Assembly (NCBI RefSeq): GCF_014197915.1
Contig: NZ_JACIGK010000026.1
Location: 1 to 64,000, forward strand
Direction: 5' to 3'
Source of the DNA: Roseospira visakhapatnamensis
GTDB lineage: Bacteria; Pseudomonadota; Alphaproteobacteria; Rhodospirillales; Rhodospirillaceae
Length of the DNA: 64,000 bases
Shown here: positions 16,515 to 25,332 of the stretch, piece after piece
How the letters are laid out: each line of letters begins with the position of its first letter
Numbering within the stretch: the first letter of the stretch is position 1
The notes under the pieces: generated by a model
Told to the model about the DNA's origin: nothing
The model's database searches: none
The model's input: only the letters and a program-made list of their open reading frames with translations
Translations under genes and position numbers: made by a program

Positions 16515-18140
16515 ATGGATCCCGTTGACCATAAGGACAGGTCCTTTCAGGGCGCCTTGCGGGCCATCCGGCACGACCTGCGGGGACTGATCGGCCTGAT
16601 CATCGGGTTCGAGGGCTTTTTGCGCGAGGCGGCCGAGGACGGTGGCCGGGCGGAGGCGCAGGGGGATCTGCGTCGCATTCGCGAGGCCGCCGACCGCCTG
16701 CTGGAGATCGTCATGAACCGCCTGGGGGGCGGCGCGCACACGGGACCCGATGACGAGGACTGGGAGGCCGTGGGCCGGCGGTTGCGCGCCGAGGTCGCGG
16801 TGATCGACGACCATCGTCGTGCCGTGGCCCGTGTCCTGGACGCGCCGGTCGATGGGGCTGAACCGGGCGACTCGGACGACCTGACCGAAAGCCGCGAGGA
16901 CCTGGACAAGATCGCCACGGCCTGCCAGGGCGTGCTGGATCGCTATGACGCCTGGATGGCGCAGGTGCGGGCGGCCGAGTGGCGCCCAACGGGGCCGCGG
17001 GCGTCGTCGGAGTCGCCCCGGCCCGAGGTCTCCCTCTCCGGCCATGCCGAGGCGGCGCCGCCCGCCGGCTCGGCGGAGCGGGCGACGGCCCATGGGCAGC
17101 GCGTGGGCGTGCTGGGGGAGGGCGGACGGCTCCTGCTGGTGGACGACGATCCGGCGACGCTGGAGATCCTGACGCGCCTGGTGCGGTCCTGGGGGTACGT
17201 GCCGCTCCGCGCCGGGTCCGGCGACGAGGCGTTGGACATCCTGGCCCGCGAGCAGGACGTGGACCTCGTGCTGATGGACATGGTGATGCCCGGCCTATCC
17301 GGCGGCGCGACACTGCGCCGGCTGAAGGCCGACCCGGCGCTGCGCGGTGTGCCGGTCATCATGCTGACCGGCATCGACGACCAGACCGACGTGGTGCGCT
17401 GCATCCTGGACGGCGCCGAGGACTACATCCTGAAGCCGCCGAACCCGGTGCTGCTGCGCGCCCGTATCAGCGCCAGCCTGGAAAAGAAACGGCTACGCCA
17501 GAAGCTGGCGACGGTGCTGAAGGTGTTCGTCTCCTCGCCCGGCGACGTCGAGGAAGAACGGGCCTTGACCAAGACGGTGATCGACAAGCTCAACGTGCTC
17601 TTCCAGGGGCAGTTGTTCCTGTATGATTACAACTGGGAGCAGGAACCCCTGTTCGCCCACGATACCTTTCAGAGCCAGATCATGAGCCCCGCCGAGGCCG
17701 ACATCTATGTGGGCATCTTCTGGTCGCGGCTGGGCTCGCCGCTGCCCGCGCGCATCACCCGGCCGGACGGCAGCCGCTACCTGTCGGGGTCGGAGTACGA
17801 GTTCGAGCAGGCGGTGCAGGCCTTCCAGGATACCGGCCGTCCGCAGATGCTCATCTATCGCAAGATGGCCGTGCCCGTGGCGCCCCTGACCGATCGACGC
17901 GCGGTTCTGGAGGCCCTGGACCAGCACGAAAGGCTTGAGTCCTTCCTTCACAAGTGGTTCAAGTCCGACGACGGTCAGGGGTTTGAACGCGCCTTCCACC
18001 CATTCGCCGACGGTCAGCGGTTCGCCGCGCTGTTGCTCGAGCACCTGAAGCGGCTGGCCTACGACAGGTTGGAGAAGGACCACGTGGAAGAACGGGTGAG
18101 CGAGTTCGACCGGCGTTCCGGCGGCGTCCTGGGGTCGTGA
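16515..18140 (+). CDS. HisKA-like / receiver / DUF4062-like fusion protein
   Basis: Predicted 541-residue cytosolic signalling protein with an unusual order. Residues 10-70 resemble a histidine-kinase dimerisation helix (AIRHDLRGLIGLIIGFEGFL, His20), but no ATPase domain follows. A receiver domain at about 205-320 has the acidic pocket (LLVDDDP), phospho-acceptor Asp255 (LVLMDMVMPG), Thr285 and Lys307, all intact. A charged helix (SLEKKRLRQKLATVL) leads into a DUF4062-like domain starting VFVSSPGDVEEER at about 337 and running to 520, a fold common in NACHT/TPR conflict-type proteins. The stop overlaps the GH13 start by four bases. The function is unknown; a phosphorylation-gated effector is inference. 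Confidence 0.7.
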   Translation: MDPVDHKDRSFQGALRAIRHDLRGLIGLIIGFEGFLREAAEDGGRAEAQGDLRRIREAADRLLEIVMNRLGGGAHTGPDDEDWEAVGRRLRAEVAVIDDHRRAVARVLDAPVDGAEPGDSDDLTESREDLDKIATACQGVLDRYDAWMAQVRAAEWRPTGPRASSESPRPEVSLSGHAEAAPPAGSAERATAHGQRVGVLGEGGRLLLVDDDPATLEILTRLVRSWGYVPLRAGSGDEALDILAREQDVDLVLMDMVMPGLSGGATLRRLKADPALRGVPVIMLTGIDDQTDVVRCILDGAEDYILKPPNPVLLRARISASLEKKRLRQKLATVLKVFVSSPGDVEEERALTKTVIDKLNVLFQGQLFLYDYNWEQEPLFAHDTFQSQIMSPAEADIYVGIFWSRLGSPLPARITRPDGSRYLSGSEYEFEQAVQAFQDTGRPQMLIYRKMAVPVAPLTDRRAVLEALDQHERLESFLHKWFKSDDGQGFERAFHPFADGQRFAALLLEHLKRLAYDRLEKDHVEERVSEFDRRSGGVLGS

Positions 18141-20371
18141 CCATGGATTGGACGGTGCATCCGGCGGCGCCCCGGGACACCCTATCGGCGGGCCGTCCGC
18201 CCGGGCCCGACGGTCCGGTCGAGTCCTCGGACCGGATCCGCGAACTGTTTACCGACCCCACGCTGGTTCCCGCCCGCTGGCTGTTTCCGCCGGGCGCGGT
18301 CGTCGACATCCTGTTCGGCGTGCGCGGCTGCGATGGCGCCGAGGTTCGTTTGCGCCACGACCTGTCATGCGAGCCGGGCGTGTGGCACGAGATCCCGGCC
18401 CAGCGGGTGCCCGAGGACGTTGCGCCCCGTCATCCCGCGTTGCAGCAGGGCGACGCCGCCTACCATGTGCGCCTCCAGGGTCCGGCGCGCGAGGGGGCGA
18501 TGCGCTACCAGGTGGGCACCGTGTCGCCGTCGGGCGTGGTCACCTGGATGCCCCAGGCCCGCCTGCTGGTGTTCGCGCGCTCACCGTGGCGCAGCGACAT
18601 GGTGGGGGCGGCGGCGATGGCCATGGAGGGCGGTCGCAAGGTGAGCGGTCCGGTGCCGCGCACGACCATGACGCCGGGACCCACGGACTGGCGGCGGCGG
18701 CTGTTCTATAGCCTGATGCTGGACCGCTTCGCCCGCGATGCCCGCGCGGCGCCCGAACACAGCTTCGTGCGCCACGATCCGTCCAGCCTGTTCGCCTCGC
18801 ATGGCGGTACCCTGGCCGGCGCGCGCGACCGCCTGGACTATTTGGCGGCCCTGGGCGTCGGGGCGGTCATCCTCAGCCCGGTCTACGTCAACGATCCGGA
18901 TGGCTACCACGGTTATCATCCGCTGTCGCTGTACACCGTCGATCCGCGCCTGGGCACCATGGCCGATCTGCGGACCCTGGTGCGCGAGGCCCACAAGCGC
19001 GACATCGCCGTGGTGCTGGACGTGGTGGTCAATCACATGGCGCCGTCGCTGGTGTGGTCGCGCGGCGCGGACGGCGCCATGAACGCCACGTTCCGCTATG
19101 TGACCGGGGACCTGGACACGCCGCTGTTCCTGCCCGAGGACTTCCGGGACCCCGCCTTCTTCCACCCGCCCCCGCCCGACGGCGATGCGGCGGCGGACGG
19201 TGACGGCAGCGACGACGGCGATGGCGATGGCCTGGTGGGTGTGCCGCTGTTCGGGTTCCTGGACGACTGGCGCACCGAGATGCCCGATGTGCGCGCCATG
19301 CTGATCGCCCACCTCAAGTACTGGATCGCCCAGACCGACATCGACGGCTTCCGCCTGGACGCCGTCCGCCACGTCGACCTGGATTTCTGGACGACGGCCA
19401 TCCGCGATGTCTCGGCCTATGCCCGGGCCATCGGCAAGACCGGCTTCCTGACGCTGGGCGAGCATGCCGGCGAGGACCCGGCGGCGGTGGGCGTCTACAG
19501 CAAGCAGGCCGGGTTCTCCGGCATGATCGACTATCCCCTGTTCTATCGCCTGACCCGGGCGGTGGTGCATCGCGCGGCGCCGTTGGACACCCTGCGCCGC
19601 TACTGGCGGGATGACGTGTGGTGCTATCGGGACTCGCGCTACAATCTGGGCTTCATCGACAACCAGGACACCAGCCGCTTCCTGCATGCCTGGGGGCGCC
19701 GGTTCGGGGACCGGGACACCGCCCGCGCGGCCCTGGCGGCGGCGCTGGCCGTGCTGGTGCTGGGGCCGGGCCTGGCGGCCGTCTACTACGGCACCGAACA
19801 GGAGTTCAGCGGCGAGTGCGGCACCTGGATCGACGCCGACGGGGATGCCCATCCCCATGACGCCTATGTGCGCGAGGACATGTTCCCCAATCCGGACTGC
19901 GCCTGGGTGCATGGCCCACTGAACACGCCCGCGTTCCCACCCTACGACACCGACACACCCACCTTCCGCACCATCGCCCACCTGGCGGCGGCGCGCCGGC
20001 GGACGCCGGCCGTGTACGCCGGCAACCGGTACGCGGCCCTGCCCTGGGAGCCGGATATCCTGGCCTGGTTCATGGTGCCGGAGGACGACACGGCCGAGGC
20101 CGTGCTGGTGCTGGTGGACCTGCTTGGCATCGGTCCCTGGGCGGGGGCGCCCGTCGATCCCGTGGACCTGGCCCGCGACCTGCCGCAACCGCACGCCCGG
20201 CGTATCGTCTGTGGGGCCTCGGCGGGCGACGCCCGGCTGCTGGTGTCGCTTGGCGACGGGGTCGCCTGCGAGCGGGACGAGGGCGGCCGGCTGCGCTTCC
20301 GGCTGGGACGCCATGGCGTGGCGATGGTCGGATTTTCGGCGTCCGGACCGGGGCTCGGGCTCGTAGCCTGA
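18137..20371 (+). CDS. GH13 alpha-amylase-family protein
   Basis: Predicted 744-residue cytosolic protein with a GH13 catalytic barrel from about residue 185. GH13 regions are visible: I DVVVNH (295-300), II GFRLDAVRH (404-412, nucleophile Asp408), III LGEH (acid/base Glu442) and IV FIDNQD (506-511, Asp511). The catalytic triad is intact, but the usual region-IV His is Gln. An N-terminal beta-type domain of about 150 residues and an Asp-rich insert (345-365) are unusual. There is no signal peptide. The start is a GTG at 18137 inside GTGA, so translation is probably coupled to the receiver-DUF4062 gene; the ATG at 18143 is an alternative. Substrate, possibly maltose, trehalose or glycogen, is unknown. 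Confidence 0.8.
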   Translation: MTMDWTVHPAAPRDTLSAGRPPGPDGPVESSDRIRELFTDPTLVPARWLFPPGAVVDILFGVRGCDGAEVRLRHDLSCEPGVWHEIPAQRVPEDVAPRHPALQQGDAAYHVRLQGPAREGAMRYQVGTVSPSGVVTWMPQARLLVFARSPWRSDMVGAAAMAMEGGRKVSGPVPRTTMTPGPTDWRRRLFYSLMLDRFARDARAAPEHSFVRHDPSSLFASHGGTLAGARDRLDYLAALGVGAVILSPVYVNDPDGYHGYHPLSLYTVDPRLGTMADLRTLVREAHKRDIAVVLDVVVNHMAPSLVWSRGADGAMNATFRYVTGDLDTPLFLPEDFRDPAFFHPPPPDGDAAADGDGSDDGDGDGLVGVPLFGFLDDWRTEMPDVRAMLIAHLKYWIAQTDIDGFRLDAVRHVDLDFWTTAIRDVSAYARAIGKTGFLTLGEHAGEDPAAVGVYSKQAGFSGMIDYPLFYRLTRAVVHRAAPLDTLRRYWRDDVWCYRDSRYNLGFIDNQDTSRFLHAWGRRFGDRDTARAALAAALAVLVLGPGLAAVYYGTEQEFSGECGTWIDADGDAHPHDAYVREDMFPNPDCAWVHGPLNTPAFPPYDTDTPTFRTIAHLAAARRRTPAVYAGNRYAALPWEPDILAWFMVPEDDTAEAVLVLVDLLGIGPWAGAPVDPVDLARDLPQPHARRIVCGASAGDARLLVSLGDGVACERDEGGRLRFRLGRHGVAMVGFSASGPGLGLVA

Positions 20372-20404
20372 GTGCCGTCGCGGTCGGGCGGGCGCCGGCC
20401 GCGA

Positions 20405-22444
20405 CTACGCCTCGAACGGCCCGTCCAGGGCGGCCAGGGGCAGGCCCAGGGCGCCGAACGGTCCGTCCGCCCGCACCTGGCCCTGATCGAGAAGAATCAC
20501 GCGGTCGGCCGCGCGCATCGCCGCCTCCTGGTGGGTTACCAGAACGCCGGTGGTGCCGGTGGCCCGGAGGCGGGCCACCACCTGTTCGACCTCGGCGCGG
20601 CCGAAGGTGTCGGTGACCTCGTCCAGGAACAGCAGGTCCGGTTGCCCGGCGGCGGCGCGGGCCAGGGCCACGCGCACCCGCAGGCCCGCCGTGGCGTCGG
20701 CGTCGCGCACCGGCATCGCCAGGCCCGCCGGCGTGGGGTCCAGGCCGGCCAGCCGGGCGGCGGCGTCCACCTCCTCGTCGATGATGTCCGCGCGACCGTT
20801 GCGAATGTTGTCGCCGATGGTGTCGAACAGCAACGGCGCGTCCTGCAGCACCACGCCGATGCGCCGGCACAGGGAGGCCGTGTCCATCTCCTCGTGGGGC
20901 TGGCCGCCGATCACGATGGCGCCAGCGGGCGGACGTTCCAGGCCCAGCAGAAGGTGCAGAAGCGTGGACTTGCCCGACCCCGACGGGCCGGTGAGGGCGA
21001 CGATCTCGCCCGCGTCGATGTGCAGCGAGACGTCGCGCAGGGCGGGCGCCGCCGTGGACTCGAAGTGGAAGGTCAGGCCGTGCACGTCGATGGAGGCGGT
21101 CTCGAAGCTGGCGGGGCGCAGGCCGACGTCGGACTCGGGCCGCTGCTCCAGGATGGGCAGCATGCGGCGGTAGGGGGCGACCACGCGGACCACGGCGGTG
21201 CCCGCCTCGGCGAAGCTCATGAAGGCGAACAGCAGTTGCCCGAAGGCGGCGTTGAAGGCCAGCAGCGCGCCGGTCTCCAGGGTGGTCGGGGCCAGCAGGA
21301 TCACGCCGAACAGGCCGGCCGGGGCCAGCAGCATGGACGACTGGCGCAGCGCCGAGACCAGGCTCACGGTGCGCAGCAGCGCGCGCATGTCGCGCTGAAC
21401 GGCCCCATGGTGGCGGCGCCATGCCTGGAAGGCGCGGCGCTCGGCGGCGCGCTCGCGCAGGAACGCCAGGTTCGCCAGCCCCTGGGTGAGCACCGTGGAG
21501 GCCGCCGCCTCGCCGGTCATGACCCGGGTCTCGCCCGCCGCCTGGCGCCGCAGCAACGCCCAGATGGCCAGCCCGAAGCCGGCGGCCAGGGGCAGGGACA
21601 TCAGCGCTAGCGGGGGGCTCAGCCAAACCATGTAGCCCAGGTTGGCGGTGGCGAAGGCGATGGCCACGACCCCGGTCAGCACCATCGGCCCCACCACCTG
21701 GCGGATGGTGCCGACGTCCAGGGTCTGGGCCACCAGATCGGCCACTCCGAAGCGGCGGTGGAAGGCGAGCGGCGCGCGCAGCAGCCGGTCATAAAGGCCC
21801 AGGCTCAGCCGCCGGTCGATGCGCAGGACGAGGGTCATCAACAGCACCGAGCGGCCGTAGTCCAGGGCCGCCAGCACCACGGCCAGGCCGCTCAGCCCGA
21901 CCACCACCAGGGCCAGGCGGTCGTAGCGTTCCTCCGGAATGATGCTGTCGAACACCCAGTTGGTGGCCATCGGCAGGGCCAGGCCCAGCAGCGCCGACAC
22001 CACCGCCGCCGCCATCATCAGGACGATGCGGTGCCGCTGGCCCGGCAGCATGGCGCGCAGCACGCCCAGCAGCCCCGGGGCCGGCGGCCCTGGCAACTGG
22101 CGCACCACCGAGGCACCGTCGCGGCCCAGGCGGGTGGCGGTTTCGGCGTCGGCCGGCCTGACCCGGCGGGAGTCGGGATCGAACACCTTGCGCGCGCCGC
22201 CGGCGCCGCCCAGAACCGCCATCGGTCTGTCATGGGGGCCGACCAGCGCCGCCACCTCGATGGGATCGGGGGCGTGCCAGTCCTCGGGCAACGTCACCGG
22301 CCGCAGGGTGGCCAGGGGCCGCCGCTGCCACCAGGCCCGGGGGCGGTCGCCGCGCGCCTGAAGGATGCTCACGCCCAGCCGATCCTCCAGGTGGCGGATG
22401 GCGGTCAGGCGATGGTCCGTCAGGGGGCGGCGGTGGCGGCGCAT
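20405..22444 (-). CDS. ABC exporter subunit with intact Walker motifs but degenerate signature
   Basis: Predicted 679-residue fused permease-ATPase resembling one half of NHLM-type peptide export systems. Residues 1-125 are a cytosolic extension, about 130-420 hold six membrane helices, and about 450-679 the ATPase. Walker [10 protein letters not shown] (486-494), Q-loop Gln534, Walker B LLFLDE (catalytic Glu609) and switch His638 are intact. The signature is TAGLR (585-589) instead of LSGGQ. The partner gene ends 39 bp upstream and has the opposite defects, so they should form a heterodimer with one working site. No cargo peptide or C39 peptidase is seen. The transport substrate is unknown. 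Confidence 0.82.
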   Translation of the reverse strand: MRRHRRPLTDHRLTAIRHLEDRLGVSILQARGDRPRAWWQRRPLATLRPVTLPEDWHAPDPIEVAALVGPHDRPMAVLGGAGGARKVFDPDSRRVRPADAETATRLGRDGASVVRQLPGPPAPGLLGVLRAMLPGQRHRIVLMMAAAVVSALLGLALPMATNWVFDSIIPEERYDRLALVVVGLSGLAVVLAALDYGRSVLLMTLVLRIDRRLSLGLYDRLLRAPLAFHRRFGVADLVAQTLDVGTIRQVVGPMVLTGVVAIAFATANLGYMVWLSPPLALMSLPLAAGFGLAIWALLRRQAAGETRVMTGEAAASTVLTQGLANLAFLRERAAERRAFQAWRRHHGAVQRDMRALLRTVSLVSALRQSSMLLAPAGLFGVILLAPTTLETGALLAFNAAFGQLLFAFMSFAEAGTAVVRVVAPYRRMLPILEQRPESDVGLRPASFETASIDVHGLTFHFESTAAPALRDVSLHIDAGEIVALTGPSGSGKSTLLHLLLGLERPPAGAIVIGGQPHEEMDTASLCRRIGVVLQDAPLLFDTIGDNIRNGRADIIDEEVDAAARLAGLDPTPAGLAMPVRDADATAGLRVRVALARAAAGQPDLLFLDEVTDTFGRAEVEQVVARLRATGTTGVLVTHQEAAMRAADRVILLDQGQVRADGPFGALGLPLAALDGPFEA

Positions 22445-22483
22445 GGGGGCGGTCGGGTCCCGGTTCGTCGGATGCAGGGGTTG

Positions 22484-24226
22484 TCAGGTGTAGAGTTCGA
22501 TGGTGCCGCCGGCATGCCAGCGGCCGGCGGCGCGGATGCGGTCGGGCTCGACGATGACGGCATCGTCGCAGGCGGCCAGGACCTCCCGGCGGGTGCTGGC
22601 CACCAGCACCAGCAGGCCGTCGCGGCGCAGGCCGGCCAGGATGTGCCGCGCCAGGCGGCTTTCCAGGGGCTCCAGGGCGCCGTTGATGACCAGCACCCGG
22701 GGATCATGAAGCAGCACGCGCGCCAGGGCCAGCCGCTGGCGCTGACCGCCGCTGAGATTGCGGCCGCCCTCGGCCAGCGGGGTGTCAAGGCCGTCCGGCC
22801 GGGCGCCGATGACCTCGGCCAGATCGGCGCGGCGCAACACCCTCCACAGGGCGGCGTCGGGGACGGTGGCGTCCCACAGGGTGAGATTGTCGCGCACGCT
22901 GGCGGAGAACACCGTTGCGTGCCGCTCCAGCAGGGCCACCGTGCCCAGGCGGTCGAACGGCGACAGGGCGGCCACCGGCCGGCCGTCGACGGTCACGCCG
23001 GGTCCGGGGCCGGTGTCGGCGGGCATCAGGCCCGCCAGGGTTCGGCAGAACCGGGTGCGGGGTCCCTCGGGGGCGCCGGCGATGGCGATCACGCCCGGTC
23101 CCTCCAGGGCCAGCGACCCGACCCGCCGCGCCGCCGGGCCGTCCACCGGCTGGGGGATGGTCAGCCGCGCGCCCGGGCCGGGGGGCGGGCGGTCCGGGAC
23201 CGCCGCCGCGTCTTGCCCGCGTGTTGCCCGTACCCGGTTGGTCGGTGGGCGACCCTCGGCCAGCAGGGCCTCGCGGCGACGCCAGTCGGCGGACAGGTCC
23301 TGGATGGCGGTGCTCAGGTCCACGAAGCGGCGGATGGGGTCGTTGATGCCGAACAGCAGGGTCTGGCAGGCGACGAAGGCGCCGGGGGTCAGCGAGCCGT
23401 CCAGGATCAGCACCGCGCCCAGGCCCAGCGTCAGCGCCGTGGTGATGCCCGAGATCACCGCCGGTCCGGCGGCCAGGATCTCGGACAGGCGGCCGAGCCG
23501 GAGACTCTGGCGGTGGTAGGTTTCGTGACGCGTGGCCCAACGCGTGAAGGTCTGGTTTTCCAGCGAGGTGGCCCGCAGCATGGCGATGGCCGACAGGCTG
23601 TCCGTCAGCGCCTGCGCCATGCGCCCCCGGGCCAGGCCGACCTGATCGCCGATGGGGGTCTGGCGGGCGTTGATGGTCCGCAACACGAGGGCATTGACCC
23701 CCGTCAGCAGCAGCGCCGCCAGCGCCAGCCGGACATCGAAGGCGGCCATGACCAGGAACAGGACCGGCACCGCCATCAGGTCCAGGAAGGCCGGGATCAC
23801 CTCTGACAGCAGCCGGCGCGCCAGCCGGTCGTTCTGCCGCACCACGGCGGCGAGGTCCCCGGCGCCATAGCGCGCCACCCAGGCGGGATCCGCGTCCAGG
23901 AACCGCCGCGTCGTTCGCGTGGACGAGCGCGTGGCGTAGCGCACCTGCATGGCATGCGCGCCGCGGCTGACCGCCAGGCTGAGGCCCGCCCGAAGCAGAC
24001 CGGCGGCTATCATCAGGGCCACCAGGCCGGCCAGCGTCAGGGACGGGCCATCGGCCAGGTAGCCGTCAATGAACACCTGGGAGAAGATCGGCAGCAGCAG
24101 GCCGGTCAGCACCAGGCCCAGCGCCGCGCTCACCAGGGTCGCGCGGATGCCCTCCACCTCCCGCAGGAGCTGGGCCAGCGCCGCGAAGTCCAGGTGGCGC
24201 AGGACGGTGGTGAAGGTCAGGCGCAT
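22484..24226 (-). CDS. ABC exporter subunit with intact signature but dead Walker motifs
   Basis: Predicted 580-residue fused permease-ATPase, partner of the 679-residue exporter downstream. Six helices lie within about residues 28-310 (start MRLTFTTVLRHLDF; GLLLPIFSQVFIDGYL is typical of NHLM peptidase-permeases after their C39 domain, which is missing here). The nucleotide domain has a canonical LSGGQ at 491-495. Walker A, however, is GAPEGPRTR (384-392, no Lys), the Q-loop residue is Glu434, Walker B is VLVING (Asp and Glu lost) and the switch His is Ser544. Its own ATP-binding site is therefore probably non-hydrolytic. A 10-bp tandem repeat lies just upstream of the start. Confidence 0.82.
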   Translation of the reverse strand: MRLTFTTVLRHLDFAALAQLLREVEGIRATLVSAALGLVLTGLLLPIFSQVFIDGYLADGPSLTLAGLVALMIAAGLLRAGLSLAVSRGAHAMQVRYATRSSTRTTRRFLDADPAWVARYGAGDLAAVVRQNDRLARRLLSEVIPAFLDLMAVPVLFLVMAAFDVRLALAALLLTGVNALVLRTINARQTPIGDQVGLARGRMAQALTDSLSAIAMLRATSLENQTFTRWATRHETYHRQSLRLGRLSEILAAGPAVISGITTALTLGLGAVLILDGSLTPGAFVACQTLLFGINDPIRRFVDLSTAIQDLSADWRRREALLAEGRPPTNRVRATRGQDAAAVPDRPPPGPGARLTIPQPVDGPAARRVGSLALEGPGVIAIAGAPEGPRTRFCRTLAGLMPADTGPGPGVTVDGRPVAALSPFDRLGTVALLERHATVFSASVRDNLTLWDATVPDAALWRVLRRADLAEVIGARPDGLDTPLAEGGRNLSGGQRQRLALARVLLHDPRVLVINGALEPLESRLARHILAGLRRDGLLVLVASTRREVLAACDDAVIVEPDRIRAAGRWHAGGTIELYT

Positions 24227-24240
24227 GACGACGCAGCCAG

Positions 24241-24270
24241 GTTGGGGCAGGTTGGGGCAGGCTGGGGCAA
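24241..24270 (+). repeat. 10-bp tandem repeat upstream of ABC exporter operon
   Basis: Three near-identical copies of GTTGGGGCAG lie 15-44 bases before the start codon of the first ABC gene, in its probable leader. No function is evident. Confidence 0.6.
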
Positions 24271-24300
24271 GCCCGGGGGGGGCGCCGGGGCCGCGCGGTG

Positions 24301-24435
24301 CCCGCTAGTGCAGCGACGCATTCAAGGGGTTCCCCCTTGAATGCGTCGCTGCACAAAACATTGTTTCTCGTGCACTTTCGATCCAGACAAAAGAATGTGG
24401 ACTGCATCTTTTGTCTGGATCAGTGCACTAGCGGG
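24301..24435. mobile_element. 135-bp nested palindrome (three-stem structure), probably mobile
   Basis: The outer ends CCCGCTAGTGCA (24301-24312) and TGCACTAGCGGG (24424-24435) are perfect 12-bp inverted repeats. Inside are a perfect 22-bp hairpin (24308-24329 with 24333-24354, loop of three) and a perfect 15-bp hairpin (24380-24394 with 24407-24421, loop of twelve). GTGCAC words recur so that alternative pairings are possible. The SDR stop codon (24428-24430) lies in the right terminal repeat. Base composition differs from the surroundings. It may be a non-autonomous insertion, a phage or plasmid site, or an unusually elaborate bidirectional terminator. Confidence 0.6.
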
Positions 24436-25198
24436 GCTCCAGGCGCAGGGCGCCGTCCAGGCGGGTGATGCTGCCGTTCATCATCGGGGTCTCGATCAGC
24501 GCCCGCACCATGCGTCCGAACTCCTCGGGGCGGCCCATGCGGTGCGGGTGCAGCGTCTTCTTGATCAGGGCGTCATAGACGTCCTGGGGCAGGCCCTCCA
24601 TCATCGGCGTCAGGAACAGTCCGGGGGCGATGCAGGCCACGCGCACGCCCGAGCGGGCCAGGTCGCGCGCCGCCGGCAGGGTGAGCGACGCGACGCCGCC
24701 CTTGGACGCGGCATAGGCCACCTGGCCCACCTGGCCCTCGGTGGCGGCGATGGAGGCGGTGTTGATGATGACGCCGCGCTCATGGTCGTCCCCGTCCAGA
24801 TCCCCCAGGCCGACCATGGCGGCCGCCGCCTGGCTCATGACGTTGAAGGTGCCGATCAGGTTGATGGCGATGACGCGGGAGAACACCGCCAGGTCGTGGG
24901 GCGCGCCGTCCTTGCCCACCACACGGCCGCCGGCGACGATGCCGGCGCAGTTGACGCAGATGCGCGCCGGGCCATGGGCCGCCTCGGCCTGGCGCAGGGC
25001 GTCGCTCACGGACTCGGCGCTGGTGACGTCGCAGGCCACGCCCAGGCCGTCGATCGCGCGGGCGGCGGCGCGGGCGCCGTCCTCGTTCACGTCCAGGATG
25101 GTGACGCGGGCGCCGGCTTCGGCCAGCACGTGCGCGGTGGCCTGGCCCAGGCCCGAAGCCGCGCCGGTGACGATGGCGGCCTGACCCTTGATCTGCAT
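24428..25198 (-). CDS. SDR, probable 3-hydroxyacyl-CoA dehydrogenase (HSD17B10-like)
   Basis: Predicted 256-residue classical short-chain dehydrogenase. The cofactor motif TGAASGLG is at about residues 12-19, and the NCAG, Ser (NTASIAA) and YAASK catalytic motifs are all present. The GDDHERGVIINTAS segment and the C-terminal NGSITRLDGALRLEPR ending resemble type II 3-hydroxyacyl-CoA dehydrogenases of fatty acid or branched-chain amino acid breakdown. Cofactor preference for NAD is suggested by Asp at the end of the second strand (VTILDVNEDG). The start at 25198 follows GGGAG. The stop codon falls inside the palindromic element. Confidence 0.82.
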   Translation of the reverse strand: MQIKGQAAIVTGAASGLGQATAHVLAEAGARVTILDVNEDGARAAARAIDGLGVACDVTSAESVSDALRQAEAAHGPARICVNCAGIVAGGRVVGKDGAPHDLAVFSRVIAINLIGTFNVMSQAAAAMVGLGDLDGDDHERGVIINTASIAATEGQVGQVAYAASKGGVASLTLPAARDLARSGVRVACIAPGLFLTPMMEGLPQDVYDALIKKTLHPHRMGRPEEFGRMVRALIETPMMNGSITRLDGALRLEPR

Positions 25199-25332
25199 GG
25201 GGGCGAGTCTCCCTGGTCCGGTTTTCTTGGTTTGTCCCCGTGGCGTCTGTCCGGGTGGTGTCTTCCGGGTGACGTGTGTCCGGGGGGCTTGGCCAAGCAC
25301 TACCGAAAAGCGGTCCGGCGCGCCAGCGGGGA

